From: Rhexocercosporidium sp. MPI-PUGE-AT-0058
Lineage: Eukaryota; Ascomycota; Leotiomycetes; Helotiales
Length of the DNA: 64,000 nt
Assembly: GCA_020746875.1 (NCBI GenBank)
Contig: JAGTJL010000003.1
Span: 124,001-188,000 of the forward strand
Reading direction: 5' to 3'
Shown here one piece after another: positions 11,003 to 21,596 of this stretch. The notes beneath the pieces were generated by a model that did not search any database, had not been told where the DNA came from, and saw nothing but the letters and a program-made list of their open reading frames with translations. Positions within the stretch are counted from its first letter, which is position 1; every line of letters begins with the position of its first letter. Made by a program: the position numbers and the translations under genes.

Positions 11003-14000
11003 ATGTCACCTACTCGGCCTAACAGCCAAATTGATGGTACAACCAAGGGCGGCGCGAACGACATTGTTCTATCACAGCGCTTCTCCGACGTTCCTTCAAT
11101 CCTCGACATCCCAGTGCACCTCGAGCAAAAAGATGAAGACGAAGACGAGGCCGATGCCGATGCCGTCGAAATCTACCTCGAAAACCTCTCCGATCCGAAC
11201 GAGCTGTGTTCCCTGCTTGAGATAGAGCACGCCGCCGCAAGGTACTGGATGACGGTTGCTCTTGCATACGCAAAGCAGGGCAAGATGGACTATGCCATTG
11301 AAACACTCATCCGTGGTAGAAATGCACTACAAGAAAACAACTCGGTTGGTGCGCTGAGCATCGTGAGCTGTTTGTGCTGGATGTATCTCTGGAAGAGCAG
11401 AAGTGCACCTCGCCTTGCGCCTGAGGGTGTACCTGTATCGGAGGCGAAGACCAAGGAATTCTATCTACAACTGGCTGTCTCGGCTCTCAATGATGCTTCC
11501 CGAATCAATTGCTCCTTTCCGCCCTTGTTTCTCGCTCGCGGCGTCTTGTACCTGTTGAAGGCGTCCCTGCAACCACCTTCGAAAGGAACAGGAGCTATCG
11601 ACTCGGGGAAAGCCGACCTTTTGAACGCAGCACTCAAGTCATTCGAAGATGCTAATCGAGCCTCTCGGGGGAAGAACATGTTGGCTGTGATGGGGAAGTC
11701 AAGGGTACTCTTCTCACTAGGAAAGTATGCCGAAGCTTTAGCAGGATATCAAGAAGTTCTCGCAAAGATGCCTGGTTTTGTTGACCCGGATCCTAGAGTC
11801 GGCATTGGCTATTGTCTCTGGAAACTAGGTTTCAAAGAGGACGCTAAAGTGGCTTGGGAAAGAAGTCTAGAAATCAATCTCAAATCCAAAATTGCTACTA
11901 TCTTAATCGGTCTCTTTTACCTCGACGCCTCTAGCAGTGTTCCAATACAGAGCCCCGAATTCATTCGTCTCTACAAGAAAGCTATCACGGAGTACATACA
12001 AAAATCGTTCAAGCTAGATTCGAACTTCCCCCTTACTTGCGCAACATTTGCCAGCTACTTCTTGTCGAGGAAATCGTTCTCGGATGTTGATTCTCTGTCT
12101 AATAAAGCAATTCAATACACAGATCTCAGTATCATAGCAAGTGATGGCTGGTACCTACTTGGACGGCAAGAGCATTACGCAGGCAATCTCGACCGAGCAA
12201 GCGATTGCTATCGCCGCGCAGATGATGCTCGGGGTGGGAGTAACAGTGGCTATCTTCCTGCGAAGTTCGGCGCAGCCCAGCTGTTTATCCTTCAGAATGA
12301 TACTGGGGAAGCCAAATTGCGCCTAGAGAAGATGATCCAGCATTCTCCAAACTACGAGGCTAGCGTCCTGCTGGGTACATTATTTGCCGAGGAAGCTTTC
12401 AGAAATCATTGCGCTGCTCCCAAAAAAGACAAGATTGCACAAAGAGCAATTCGACTTCTGGAAAGCGTACGGGCCACATGGAAGGATCCTAAGAACACAC
12501 ATTTGCCCGACACCAAGGTATTGTTGAATCTAGCCCGGCTTTACGAGGCAGAATATCCACACAAGGCACTCCAGTGCCTCCTGCATGTGGAGCAACTGGA
12601 AATCGACCGAATCGCAGAATCTGAGGATCATATCGACGCGATAGAAAGTTCGGAAACCCAAACGGCCCTCCGTAGTGCCCTTCGTCAATTTTCCCCACCA
12701 CAGTTGACGAACAACATTGGATGCTTCTACTTCCAAGCAAGTGAGTACGAGCTTGCTGGCGAAATGTTTGAGGCAGCCCTGTGTGCTTGCATGAGACTTG
12801 CAGACAAGTTTGACGATGCCGATACCCACATTGACGTAGATGCGCTCATCACAACAATCAGCTTCAATCTAGGCCGAACTTACGAGGCAAGAGGTCTTAA
12901 GGACAAGGCTGTTGAGGTTTACGAGCTGCTCTTGAAGCGGCATGATGGCTACACTGATGCCCTGACTCGACTTGCATACATCAAACTGTGCCAATCTCCT
13001 GAGGACAAAGGACTTGACTGCACTGCGAAGCTGTACGAAGGTAACTCGACAAATCTCGAAGTTCGTGCTTTATACGGCTGGTATCTAGGCAAAGCGTCGT
13101 CGAGGCGCAACCCAACCACTATTACCGAAGATCCCGAGCTGCGCCATTACAGACACACCTTGCAAAATCACGATAAACATGATCGATACGCTCTGGTCGG
13201 CATGGGCTCGCTTTACTTGCAGTCTGCTCGAGAAATGCGACGAGGGACAGATCAAGAGAAACAAAAGAGAAGTGCTATGTATGGCAAGGCTGTCGAGTTC
13301 TTCGAAAAGGTACTTCAATTAGATCCCCAAAACGCCTATGCTGCACAAGGCATTGCCATTGCGCTTGTTGAGCATAAGAAAGATCTTCAGAATGCATTGC
13401 CAATTTTCCTTAAGGTCCGAGATACTATTCAAGATGCTCACGTTTACGTCAATCTTGGCCACATATATAGCGAGTTGAAGCAATACTCTCGAGCTATCGA
13501 GAGCTACGCAACAGCGTTATCGAAAGAGAGCAATTCGGATGGTCCCACTACACTAGCCTGTCTTGGTCGAGTATGGATGAACAAAGGAAAGGCTGATAGC
13601 GATCTGAATGCGTTTCAAATGGCACTTGAATGCTCACAGAAGGTTTGTTTGCGTCCTATTTTGAGAACCAACGGACTAACATATCTGAACAGGCTCTGAA
13701 CTCTGCCCCAGAACAAGTCTATCTGAAGTTCAATGTTGCGTTCGTCCAGATTCAGCTTGCCACCTTCATATACTCTCTGAACGAGACGCAGCGGTCGTTA
13801 CAGCAAATCCAAGAGGCTGCAAAGGGTCTTGAGTTGGCAATTACCGCATTAGATGAAATCGCTGCTCATCCACAATGTCCGTACCCCAAGGATGATGTCG
13901 ATCAGCGTGCCAGTATGGCTCGCAACACTCTTCGAAAGCAACTTCAGAGAGCCATTGATAGCCAAAAGGAGTACGAAGCAAAGAACAAGGAGCGGCTCCG

Positions 14001-14601
14001 AGCTGCCCAGGAAAGCCGCAAAGCTGAACTGAGACGCCGGGAAGAAGAGCGACAGGAAGTGTTAGAGAAGGAACGTGCGAGGCTAGCAAGGATCCGGCAA
14101 GATAGGGAGGAGACTGCAATTCGTGACAGAGAGCTTGCTGAGCAGCGTGCTGTAGTGGCCACTGAGACGACAATGGATAGCGACACTGGCACACAATCGA
14201 AGAAAAAGCGCAAAGTACCCAAGACGAAAGGCCAAGACAGACCAAAAGACAGATCTGGGAAGAGGGGCAATACAGACAGCGAGGACGTGGAAGATGAGCC
14301 AGTGCCGAAGAAACGACGGCTTGCGAAGAAAGAATCGACTAAATACAAATCCGCTGAAATCGTGACCGGCAGCGACGACGACAGTGTCATGCAACAGACC
14401 GAGATGGGATTGGAGACGAAAAGCAGTCTACAGTCAGATATGGATAGTGTTGGTGAGCATGATTCGGACCTTGAAGGTGGAAGCGACATGCCAGTTGAGG
14501 ATGAAGAAACCGAAACTGGTAGCAGATATCGACCTCAGAAACAGTCCAGGCGCACTCGCATTGTCGACGACAGCGATGAAGACGAAAAAATGGGTAGGTA
14601 A
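11003..14601 (+). CDS. CTR9: Paf1 complex TPR subunit CTR9
   Basis: Two exons, 11003-13642 and 13693-14601, are joined in phase 0 by a 50-bp intron (GTTTGT...GAACAG) and give 1182 residues. The start is ATG 11003 (MSPTRPN); an in-frame GTG lies 18 bases upstream but is not a likely start. Ctr9 scaffolds the Paf1 complex on elongating RNA polymerase II and supports H2B ubiquitination and H3K4/K36 methylation. The N-terminus has a typical Ctr9 opening (DIPVHLEQKDEDEDE). About a dozen tetratricopeptide repeats fill residues 60-850, with units such as YWMTVALAYAKQGKMDYAIE and AHVYVNLGHIYSELKQYSRA. A charged coiled coil follows near residues 960-1040, then a Lys/Asp/Ser-rich tail with PKKRR nuclear signals. 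Length matches fungal orthologues. Confidence 0.95.
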
Positions 14602-15748
14602 TTGGAGATAGTAAGGATGTTAATCCAGATGGGCTGTTTCTCGGGAAAGCTGTTTTCTTTGAAGGAGCTCCAAACGATACCTTGCAGTCGTCCATGTACA
14701 TAAGTCTATGTTTTAGCGAAGTTTCTAGCATCAATAGCCTTTTATAGCATTGAGATTTAAGACACCAGCTTATCAAAGGTAATGGTATTTATTTTTTCTC
14801 AATTCTTTGATGACGAGATGAAGATCAATATACAAATGTTGAATTTGTAACTATCTCTGTTTTATCAGTGCTAAATCCCATACAAAAAGAAAAACTGGTT
14901 ATCAAAACGGAATTGACACGAACAAAATTTCCTAGACACCATCTCAGTAACCGTAAGTTATTGAAGAATGCGAAAGTAAAGGATACTCATACTGAATTCG
15001 AGAAACTCTGTTTTGTACGCAAGTGGAGCAAGTGGAGGAATAATTCTCCTCCTTGAGGCGCTTGGCAGGGTATGTAGTCGGAGGTTACGGAAAACTTGAT
15101 AACGGATGCAATGGCTTAGAGAGGATGCACTGAAGATGGTGAGAAAGAGTAGTAGGTGGACGGCGATATCTATCTGGAGAAGAAATGAGATTCCAGGAGG
15201 GCAGTGTGTACATATTTACATGAATTTTCGACAAGGTAGCCGCGAAGCGGGTAAGCATCTGAGGATATTGGCTACAGACCTCTGTAGCCATGAGTATCCT
15301 CCTAGGAGTAGAAGCTCATACAGACTGTCCAAAGTCCATATCCACAGAACGACACGGAAAAAAAACTCTATCTGTGCAGTTCCGTGTTTCTGATCCTATG
15401 GTAAAGTAGCTCCCTTGTTAAGAATTTCAAGTGTACACCGAGGAACTCAACTGAGCAACATAGCTAGATCTATGCCCTTTTCGTTTCCACTTTTGTTTTG
15501 CTCATACAAGGTTTCCATCTGTGTTTGTGCTGTCCTCAGATTGCTTGAGAGTCGGTGTCGCTACGCTGTCCACCTCATTCTCTTTGCCTTCGCGTATCGA
15601 TACATAAAGACAAGTATAATAATGTTGGACAGTGAGATACCCTCGAAAGTCGACGACTTAGCCTCTAACCTCAACTAATCAATCAATCGTAAAAGACCAA
15701 GACACAAAAAGAAGACGAAGCTACACATCTCTTTGAATATTACGTATC
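14602..15748. other. intergenic region between convergent CTR9 and acyltransferase genes
   Basis: About 1.15 kb of AT-rich DNA with only short open frames lacking any family resemblance. It probably holds the two 3' untranslated regions. No repeat or RNA gene was seen. Confidence 0.6.
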
Positions 15749-17410
15749 CTAATCCAATACAGATATCTTATTAGACAACCATCTAGCAAACGTAACACTC
15801 CTCGCATCCACTTCCCGAGCCACCACATCAGCCGTCCAGAAAAGCAATGGATACATCACCACGCCAGTCAGCCCAACACCCATCGCATACTGTACTCCAG
15901 GCTGTCTCCCCGTCCAATCCAACATCCTCCCACTCAAAATCCAACCCATGGTATATAGAAACGTGCCGTGGCATATATACAAAGCGAAGCTGATCCTACC
16001 GAGATATTGTGCGATGCGAGTGGTGAAGATAGATTGCAGGAATGACGCATTATCGAGTATGCAGACGAGGTAGAAAGCCGCGAGGAAAACCCAGAATGTG
16101 TCTTGTACGTACTGTACACCGGCGTAGTGAGGGGGAAGATAGGTGGAGAGCAGGATGTAACCGGGTGAGTTACCTGCTCCAAGGTCGATGGCTGGCATGC
16201 TGATGATGAACAGGGCGAGGAAGAAGTTTGCCAGCCAGAAGGATTTCATTAAAGTCCATTCATCTGAGATTGGTGGGGGCGAATCCGAGGCAGGGCTCTC
16301 ATTGTCTGTGTTTTCGATGGTGTGGGTTTTCTGGAGTTGAGAGCTGCTTTCACGCTCGTGGTGAAGTTCTGCAAGGAGGACTCCGCTGAGGAAGAGGAAG
16401 AGGTGCCCGTATGCATAGTAGGAAAGGTAGAAGACAATCCCACTCAATATAGCTATCCTCCACCGGCCTCTAACTCGCGAAAGTGCTAACAATGTGGTGA
16501 AAATTACCATGGAGCCATGAAGTTCCACGGGAATTGTCCAGAGATTGGTGTCATAAACTGGGTCATACCCGCCGGGATAGTTATTTGGACGGAAAGGGTC
16601 TGAGAGCCCTATCACACTGTAGTACCAAGACTTGAGGTGCTCCCAGAGGAATGGTGATTGAGGTGGTTCTCTTGATCCGGTTCCAGAAAAACCAGCCCCC
16701 GTGCCATAGAATCCAAAGTAGGTGAAAAGCATCGAGAAAAATGTTGTCGTCGCAGGTGGAAGTACCAGTCGAAGCCCGCGTCGAAGGACAGACGAAGAGA
16801 GAGAATCCAATACCTCTTCATATCGAGCTTTGCGGGTGAGGGAGAGCGGTTTGTAGCTTAATGAGAAACCTGACACGACAAAAAATATGGCTACCATAGC
16901 CGGTCCGGAATAGAAGAGTCGAATGATAGGTAGTTGAACAAAATGGTAATCCTCGCTACTGCTCCCCCATCCGCGGTTCAGGGGCCAATACCACAGGACA
17001 GATGAGTGATGGAAGACAACCATGAGTGACGCGACACCTCGAAGTCCGTCTAGCCATGCGGTAGGATGTAGCTTCTTCTGTACCTTGCCATCGCCTTTTC
17101 TCAAAAATGTTGGTGTAACCGCAACGAGAAACGCGAGAAGTATACAACGCAGCCATTCCCACCGTGGCAGCATCTCAGCTGCCCATCCACCTCTCGAAGC
17201 ATATCCCTCTTTCAACGCGGAGTCAAATACGGCACTGTTACTGATATTGTTCCGACGGTTCGCACTTTCTGGATCGTAGTCGGGATGATCTGGGGAAAGG
17301 AGCTCGAGCTCTTCAGGAGTGGAGAGGGGTTGGTAAGTGGGCTGTGGTTCAGCGAAGAGGAGATGTCGATTTCGCCATGCAAGCATAGTCTTGCGGATAA
17401 GAAAATCCAT
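15749..17410 (-). CDS. acyltransferase-3 family integral membrane protein
   Basis: A single exon of 553 residues starts at ATG 17410 (MDFLIRKTM); the open frame extends 102 codons further upstream but that part is low in quality and lacks homology signals. The family (Pfam acyltransferase 3, OafA/NodX/NdvC-like) moves acyl groups onto membrane or extracellular substrates. Its signature WLDGLRGVASLMVVFHHSS with the essential His sits near residues 135-155. About ten hydrophobic segments follow, including IRLFYSGPAMVAIFFVVSGF (the typical second block). An LWTIPVELHGSM motif is conserved in fungal members. A hydrophilic Ser/Glu/Pro-rich loop lies near residues 380-410. The substrate is unknown; fungal relatives include surface-induced proteins in plant pathogens. 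It is convergent with CTR9. Confidence 0.85.
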   Translation of the reverse strand: MDFLIRKTMLAWRNRHLLFAEPQPTYQPLSTPEELELLSPDHPDYDPESANRRNNISNSAVFDSALKEGYASRGGWAAEMLPRWEWLRCILLAFLVAVTPTFLRKGDGKVQKKLHPTAWLDGLRGVASLMVVFHHSSVLWYWPLNRGWGSSSEDYHFVQLPIIRLFYSGPAMVAIFFVVSGFSLSYKPLSLTRKARYEEVLDSLSSSVLRRGLRLVLPPATTTFFSMLFTYFGFYGTGAGFSGTGSREPPQSPFLWEHLKSWYYSVIGLSDPFRPNNYPGGYDPVYDTNLWTIPVELHGSMVIFTTLLALSRVRGRWRIAILSGIVFYLSYYAYGHLFLFLSGVLLAELHHERESSSQLQKTHTIENTDNESPASDSPPPISDEWTLMKSFWLANFFLALFIISMPAIDLGAGNSPGYILLSTYLPPHYAGVQYVQDTFWVFLAAFYLVCILDNASFLQSIFTTRIAQYLGRISFALYICHGTFLYTMGWILSGRMLDWTGRQPGVQYAMGVGLTGVVMYPLLFWTADVVAREVDARSVTFARWLSNKISVLD

Positions 17411-18384
17411 GTGAAAGTTGAAATGAATGTGGAACGTAAAAACGCGTACTAGAACATGGGATAAGAACGAGTGGAAGTCTGAAATACAACGGATCAACTG
17501 AGGATTTGGAAAGTAACTGAATGGAAACTTTGAAAGAGAGAGGGTGAGATAAGAAAGACACGGGAGATCTGAGTCTGACGGAGTCAAATTAATGGGGCGG
17601 CGCGCCTGTGGCTTCCAGGGCTGTCTGGGGACTCTGGGCCGCAGAATCAAAAAGGGGATATAATACTTGGCAGGGGGTCTTGAAGAGCTGGACACGAAGC
17701 TAGGTATGCATCTCAAGTTCGATGAAATATCCCAAGAAATCCATGACCAAATAACCCCTCAATAATAGTCTTTTGTGACCATTTGATCACCAACTATTCA
17801 TGAGCGTCCTCTGTCAAATCCATCTGAAATCTGGGTTATTTCCGTAGTGCATAAACGAAGACAGCAAATCAATAGTTTGGAGGTTGTGGCGTTTTGCGGG
17901 AAGGAAGATAAGCTTCAGGGGGCACGTTCACGTTATCCTTACGTTGGCTCTTGTTCACGTTATGCTTACGTTCACAACTTCTACCAGGATGGGGACAGCG
18001 TACCGGCTAGGTCTAGAATGGTCTCTCATTCAGTTATCGTGAGAGCAGTTGGTTGGTTGTTGCGAAAGAACATTTTGAGACTCTCACAATTACCTGTCAA
18101 CAGAATGGACTTTGCAGGATTGCTTTATTTTGATCGAACGAATAGATGAGGCTTGAAGGTTTGAAATTTGACTTGAAGGAGCGGAAGACAGTGTCTTTGG
18201 TCAGAAAGAACTTACTTTTTTTGACGAGGACGACGCAGAAGGAGAAAGTGAAGTCTCTTGTATGTGCTTCAAATGTCAGTTGCATGTGAATTCAAAAGTT
18301 ATATCCTAGCCACTTCTAGTACGGCAACAGGCCCAATACTTGCAGAAATGTTCTTTTGATTCCTCCCTCGAAATACAAACCTTT
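17411..18384. other. intergenic region with a short direct repeat
   Basis: Upstream of the minus-strand acyltransferase gene. It includes a GC-rich patch near 17590-17650 and a 20-bp imperfect direct repeat at 17926-17972. Open frames are short and unsupported. Confidence 0.5.
17926..17972 (+). repeat. two-copy 20-bp direct repeat
   Basis: GTTCACGTTATCCTTACGTT at 17926-17945 recurs at 17953-17972 with one change (C to G at position 12), giving a 27-base period. It lies about 500 bases upstream of the acyltransferase start and contains repeated ACGTT cores. It may be a regulatory element or a chance duplication. Confidence 0.7.
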
Positions 18385-18741
18385 ATGTCAATCATCCGTA
18401 TCTCGCCTCTCCAACTCACCCCCTCCCATCGCCATATCCTCCTCTCCTCTTCGTCTCCCTCGTCGCCTCTCTGGTAAGCCAATCTTTTTGCAGCCAATCC
18501 ACCCCTTTCAACTAAACAGGGAGTAGCTTCGCGTCGTTTCTCAGCTTTCTGTTTAAGACGTATCAGTGGGGATTCTAGCATAGAAAAAGCAAGATGGCAG
18601 CAAAAATGGAGAGAATGGGAGAGGGAAGCATACCTACTTTATCCCAGACTGCGTCTTCAATCCTACACGCAGCTACAGCAGGAACAGAAGGAGTCTGCTA
18701 TCTGGAGACATCGCATCTCCTTCATCTCTCTCCAAGGGTGA
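18385..18741 (+). CDS. possible small mitochondrial-type protein, interrupted or spliced
   Basis: From ATG 18385 the frame reads MSIIRISPLQLTPSHRHILL and continues Ser/Pro-rich until an in-frame TAA at 18475-18477. It then stays open to TGA at 18739-18741, and the second part has coding character: VASRRFSAFCLRRISG, resembling a mitochondrial presequence, then ARWQQKWREWEREAY with regularly spaced Trp. One splice model that removes the stop uses a donor at 18398 (GTATCT) and an acceptor at 18493 (TTTGCAG), giving MSII-P-NPPLSTKQG in frame. I do not recognise a family. An antisense frame at 18306-18581 overlaps and may be a shadow. This is a candidate only. Confidence 0.3.
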
Positions 18742-18895
18742 ACAATTATTTCGTTCCCTTGTCGATTCAGCACATGCCTAATCCTCTATCTCCATCATCT
18801 TTGTTCATTTCCGCGTCGAAGTCCGTTCCATGGACAAAGCGTAAAAGCCTAGCCGTGTCATGGTGGGGTACATGCCGCAGTATTGTGCCCGTCAA

Positions 18896-19186
18896 TCACC
18901 CCCAAAACTCCCTCCACGTCCTCTCAGCCAACCTATCTCTCATCGCCCTTCCCTCCCAGCGTTTCCTCTCCACCTCATCTTGTGCACCTCCTATGCTTCT
19001 ACGACGATAATTCCACTCGCGTAACTCCGTATCCGCTGTATCCGCGGACGAAGAAGAGGAAGAAGAGCCCCAGGATGTCCTGCGCATGAGTTCTGGTGTT
19101 CGCTCGAGTGGGCTGGAAGACGCGGAAGAGGTGAGCGTTGAGAGCGGAGATGTGAGTAAGCGTAGTGCAGCCTCGGAGAGTGTCAT
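18896..19186 (-). CDS. possible small hypothetical protein
   Basis: An ATG-initiated frame of 96 residues on the minus strand starts at 19186 (MTLSEAALRLLTSPLS), continues through a Ser-rich segment and a charged region (ELREWNYRRRS, WEGRAMRDRLAERTW), and ends EFWG. The bases after WREFWG contain a possible GTGATT donor and a CTAG acceptor near 18852, so a further short exon is possible. No family is recognised. The overlapping plus-strand frames are Ser/Pro-rich and less convincing. Charged helical composition argues mildly for a real gene. Confidence 0.3.
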   Translation of the reverse strand: MTLSEAALRLLTSPLSTLTSSASSSPLERTPELMRRTSWGSSSSSSSADTADTELREWNYRRRSIGGAQDEVERKRWEGRAMRDRLAERTWREFWG

Positions 19187-19901
19187 TGCATTTCAATATC
19201 CCTTCGTTTTCCTTTCCTATTGCGTTATTTGTTTTCCTATTGAGGTTGGCGTGGTCCTTTTCGAGCTCCAGTTAGGTAATAGTAAGTAAGAGATATATAA
19301 AGGTATAAATGAGGAGGTTCGGGGATGAATAGTCCACAGCAGTATCTAGAAGAAGAGCAATAGAGTGAGTACGAGTACAACGAGGCTGAAGTCACCCCCC
19401 CCTCTAGGCACTTACTTTACTGAACTTTACATCGGTCACACCCACACACAAACCTCCAGGCTCAAATAGTCTACGCTTACTTCTACGTCCAGGTGAAGGG
19501 AAAAGTCTGAATCAGTCCTAAGGATCGCCTAAACCTCCAACGCTTCCAATTCTTCCTAGCTGTGCTGTATTTAGCATTGGGGTCCTAGCATCTCAAGGTT
19601 CCGCCCTCTTGGTGGGGGCAGAGCAAGCAGCTTTCATCGTCATATCCCCGTTTCAACCAGCCATCATCAAACAAGCATTTCTACCTCTTCTGTTTCGCGA
19701 AAAACTCACCGTGCGACAACAATAAAAAGTTCGAGTCGATCAAACGTTAGGCCCGGCAATCCTTTCCGATTCATTGCAGAACTTCCGATCTGCAGTTGCT
19801 ACGCAGTGCATCAAGCGGCTTAGAGGGGTAGCGGGGTAGTTTCCATCAACGTACGACTTTCAACCGCCTTATCGAGGTAGCTCAGACACTTTGGAATAAA
19901 T
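19187..19901. other. intergenic region upstream of the SHB17-like gene
   Basis: About 0.7 kb with no supported gene. It contains a run of nine C near 19395-19405 and probably the promoter of the phosphoglycerate-mutase-fold gene that starts at 19902. Confidence 0.5.
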
Positions 19902-20864
19902 ATGACAACCCCACGAGTTTTCATCGTACGCCATGGCGAGACGGAGTGGTCTCTCAACGGAAGACATACCGGGACTTCCGATATCCCACTGACTGCCAAT
20001 GGAGAGAAGCGGATTATCGCGACGGGGAGAGCGTTGGTGGGGGATGATCGATTGATTGTTCCCAAGAACTTGGCTCACATGTATGTTTCTCTTCCATTTC
20101 CTCGTTACTTTGCGTGCCTGGAGAGTTGTATTTGGACAGGGTTCAAGAAATGGGGTGTAGGAATTGAATAAAAGACTAATTAGGAGCAGCTTCGTCTCCC
20201 CTCGTAAACGCGCCCAGAAAACCCTCGAGCTCCTCTACCTAGGCTGCAGAGTCAAGCTCCCCTGGCAAGAGACACGACCGGACGAGGACAAGGACATACG
20301 TACAGACGCCAATGTGCAGATCACAGAGGATATCCGGGAATGGGATTATGGAGATTATGAGGGCATAACGAGTGCGGAGATCAGGGAGATCAGGAAGAAG
20401 GAGGGGAAGGGACCGTGGGACATTTGGAGGGATGGATGTCCAGGCGGAGAGTGAGTATAACATATCCTCGACGTATCATGGACTTGGTTTCGGGGATAAC
20501 TAACGTTCAGTCCTTTAGATCCCCCGAACAAGTCACCCACCGCCTCGACCGCCTTATCCAAGAGATCCGCCAAAAATACCACTCCCCCGTCATCGGGCTC
20601 CCGAAATCCAAAGCTCCACCCGGTGACGTCCTGCTCGTAGCTCACGGCCACATTCTACGAGCATTCGCCATGCGGTGGGCGGGCAAGACGTTGCAGGATG
20701 GACCGACGTTCTTGCTTGAGGCGGGTGGTGTTGGGACGTTGAGTTACGAACATCACAGTCTGGAGGAGCCGGCTATTCTTCTTGGTGGCGGGTTTATGGT
20801 GGATGTTGTTGAGAAGGGGGAGGAGGCGCAGAGGAGGGTGGATGGGAAGGGTGTTGTGATGTAA
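19902..20864 (+). CDS. phosphoglycerate mutase-fold phosphatase, sedoheptulose-1,7-bisphosphatase (SHB17)-like
   Basis: Three exons, 19902-20080, 20190-20450 and 20519-20864, give 261 residues. Intron 1 (109 bp) joins NLAH-I to FVSPRKRAQ; intron 2 (68 bp, GTGAGT, branch CTAAC) joins GCPGG-E to SPEQVTHRL. The catalytic RHGE motif with phospho-accepting His is at residues 10-13 (VRHGETEWS). [13 protein letters not shown] follows, and the second catalytic His lies in [16 protein letters not shown]. This pattern, with TSDIPLT and DYGDYEG, is typical of yeast Shb17, which dephosphorylates sedoheptulose 1,7-bisphosphate and pushes carbon towards ribose. Other histidine phosphatases of the superfamily remain possible, but the length and motifs favour SHB17. 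Confidence 0.85.
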
Positions 20865-21596
20865 CAGTAGATGTTCAGGTGGGCAAGAGGTCGTAATGAA
20901 AGATGGATGGGATGATGAGATTAGACTTGCACGTATTTGCATTGTAATTGCCAGTTCGGCAACTAGGCTTTCATGATTCAAGAGACATACGTCGATGAAG
21001 TAGACCTAGAGTATTAATGATGGATCTATTGTTTACAAGTCTTTCAATCTCAGAATCGAAGCGAGGGCCCTTGCATTGTCAGCAGCACACAAGCCAGATG
21101 GAACGAGAACTCGAGCAACATCCAACCTAGACTCTAGACTAGATTTAAGCTTTGTCCTTTGAAAATGAGCAAATGAATAAACACTAAGCATCTCTGCCAC
21201 TAGACTGAAGGAGGGTTGCAATGGAGTAATGATCGAGTAATAGCCGAGCTCCTGATCCGACTAAGTCTACTTCAGTCGAAGGGTACTGCTTTGAGGTTGC
21301 TATCGAGTAATGATAGAGTAATAAACAGAAGGGCATTTGCTTGGATGGGTGGTAGCTAGGAAGCCCTTTCCTCCGTGTCTGTCTAGGGGATGAGGAAGAC
21401 TGCAAGGCCTGATTTGAGTGGCCGAAGAAGGGAGAGCGTGAGGATGAGAGGTTGAGACGCTAGGATCTTGGATGGATCTCTCGATGGACCTCGGCTTGTA
21501 TCTAGACATCTCGAGCTGGGCAGCGAGAGCCAGGTGTGAGGCTATCCAGCACAAAGGATATCTTGACACTAGTATCTCGACTGACTTGCCTTCCCA
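20865..21596. other. intergenic region between convergent genes
   Basis: The 3' flanks of the SHB17-like gene (plus) and the TRIP4-like gene (minus). Around 21220-21320 the sequence ATCGAGTAATGATAGAGTAATA and near-copies recur, giving local short repeats. No gene is supported. Confidence 0.5.

Noticed and set aside
17411..17716. Longer N-terminus for the acyltransferase
   Set aside because: The upstream 102 codons are basic and Pro/Ser-rich without a family pattern; MDFLIRKTM fits the expected start.
18306..18581. Minus-strand frame with ATG and charged sequence
   Set aside because: It mirrors the Ser/Pro-rich plus-strand frame, a common antisense effect, and the plus strand has the better presequence-like pattern. 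Strand choice is uncertain.
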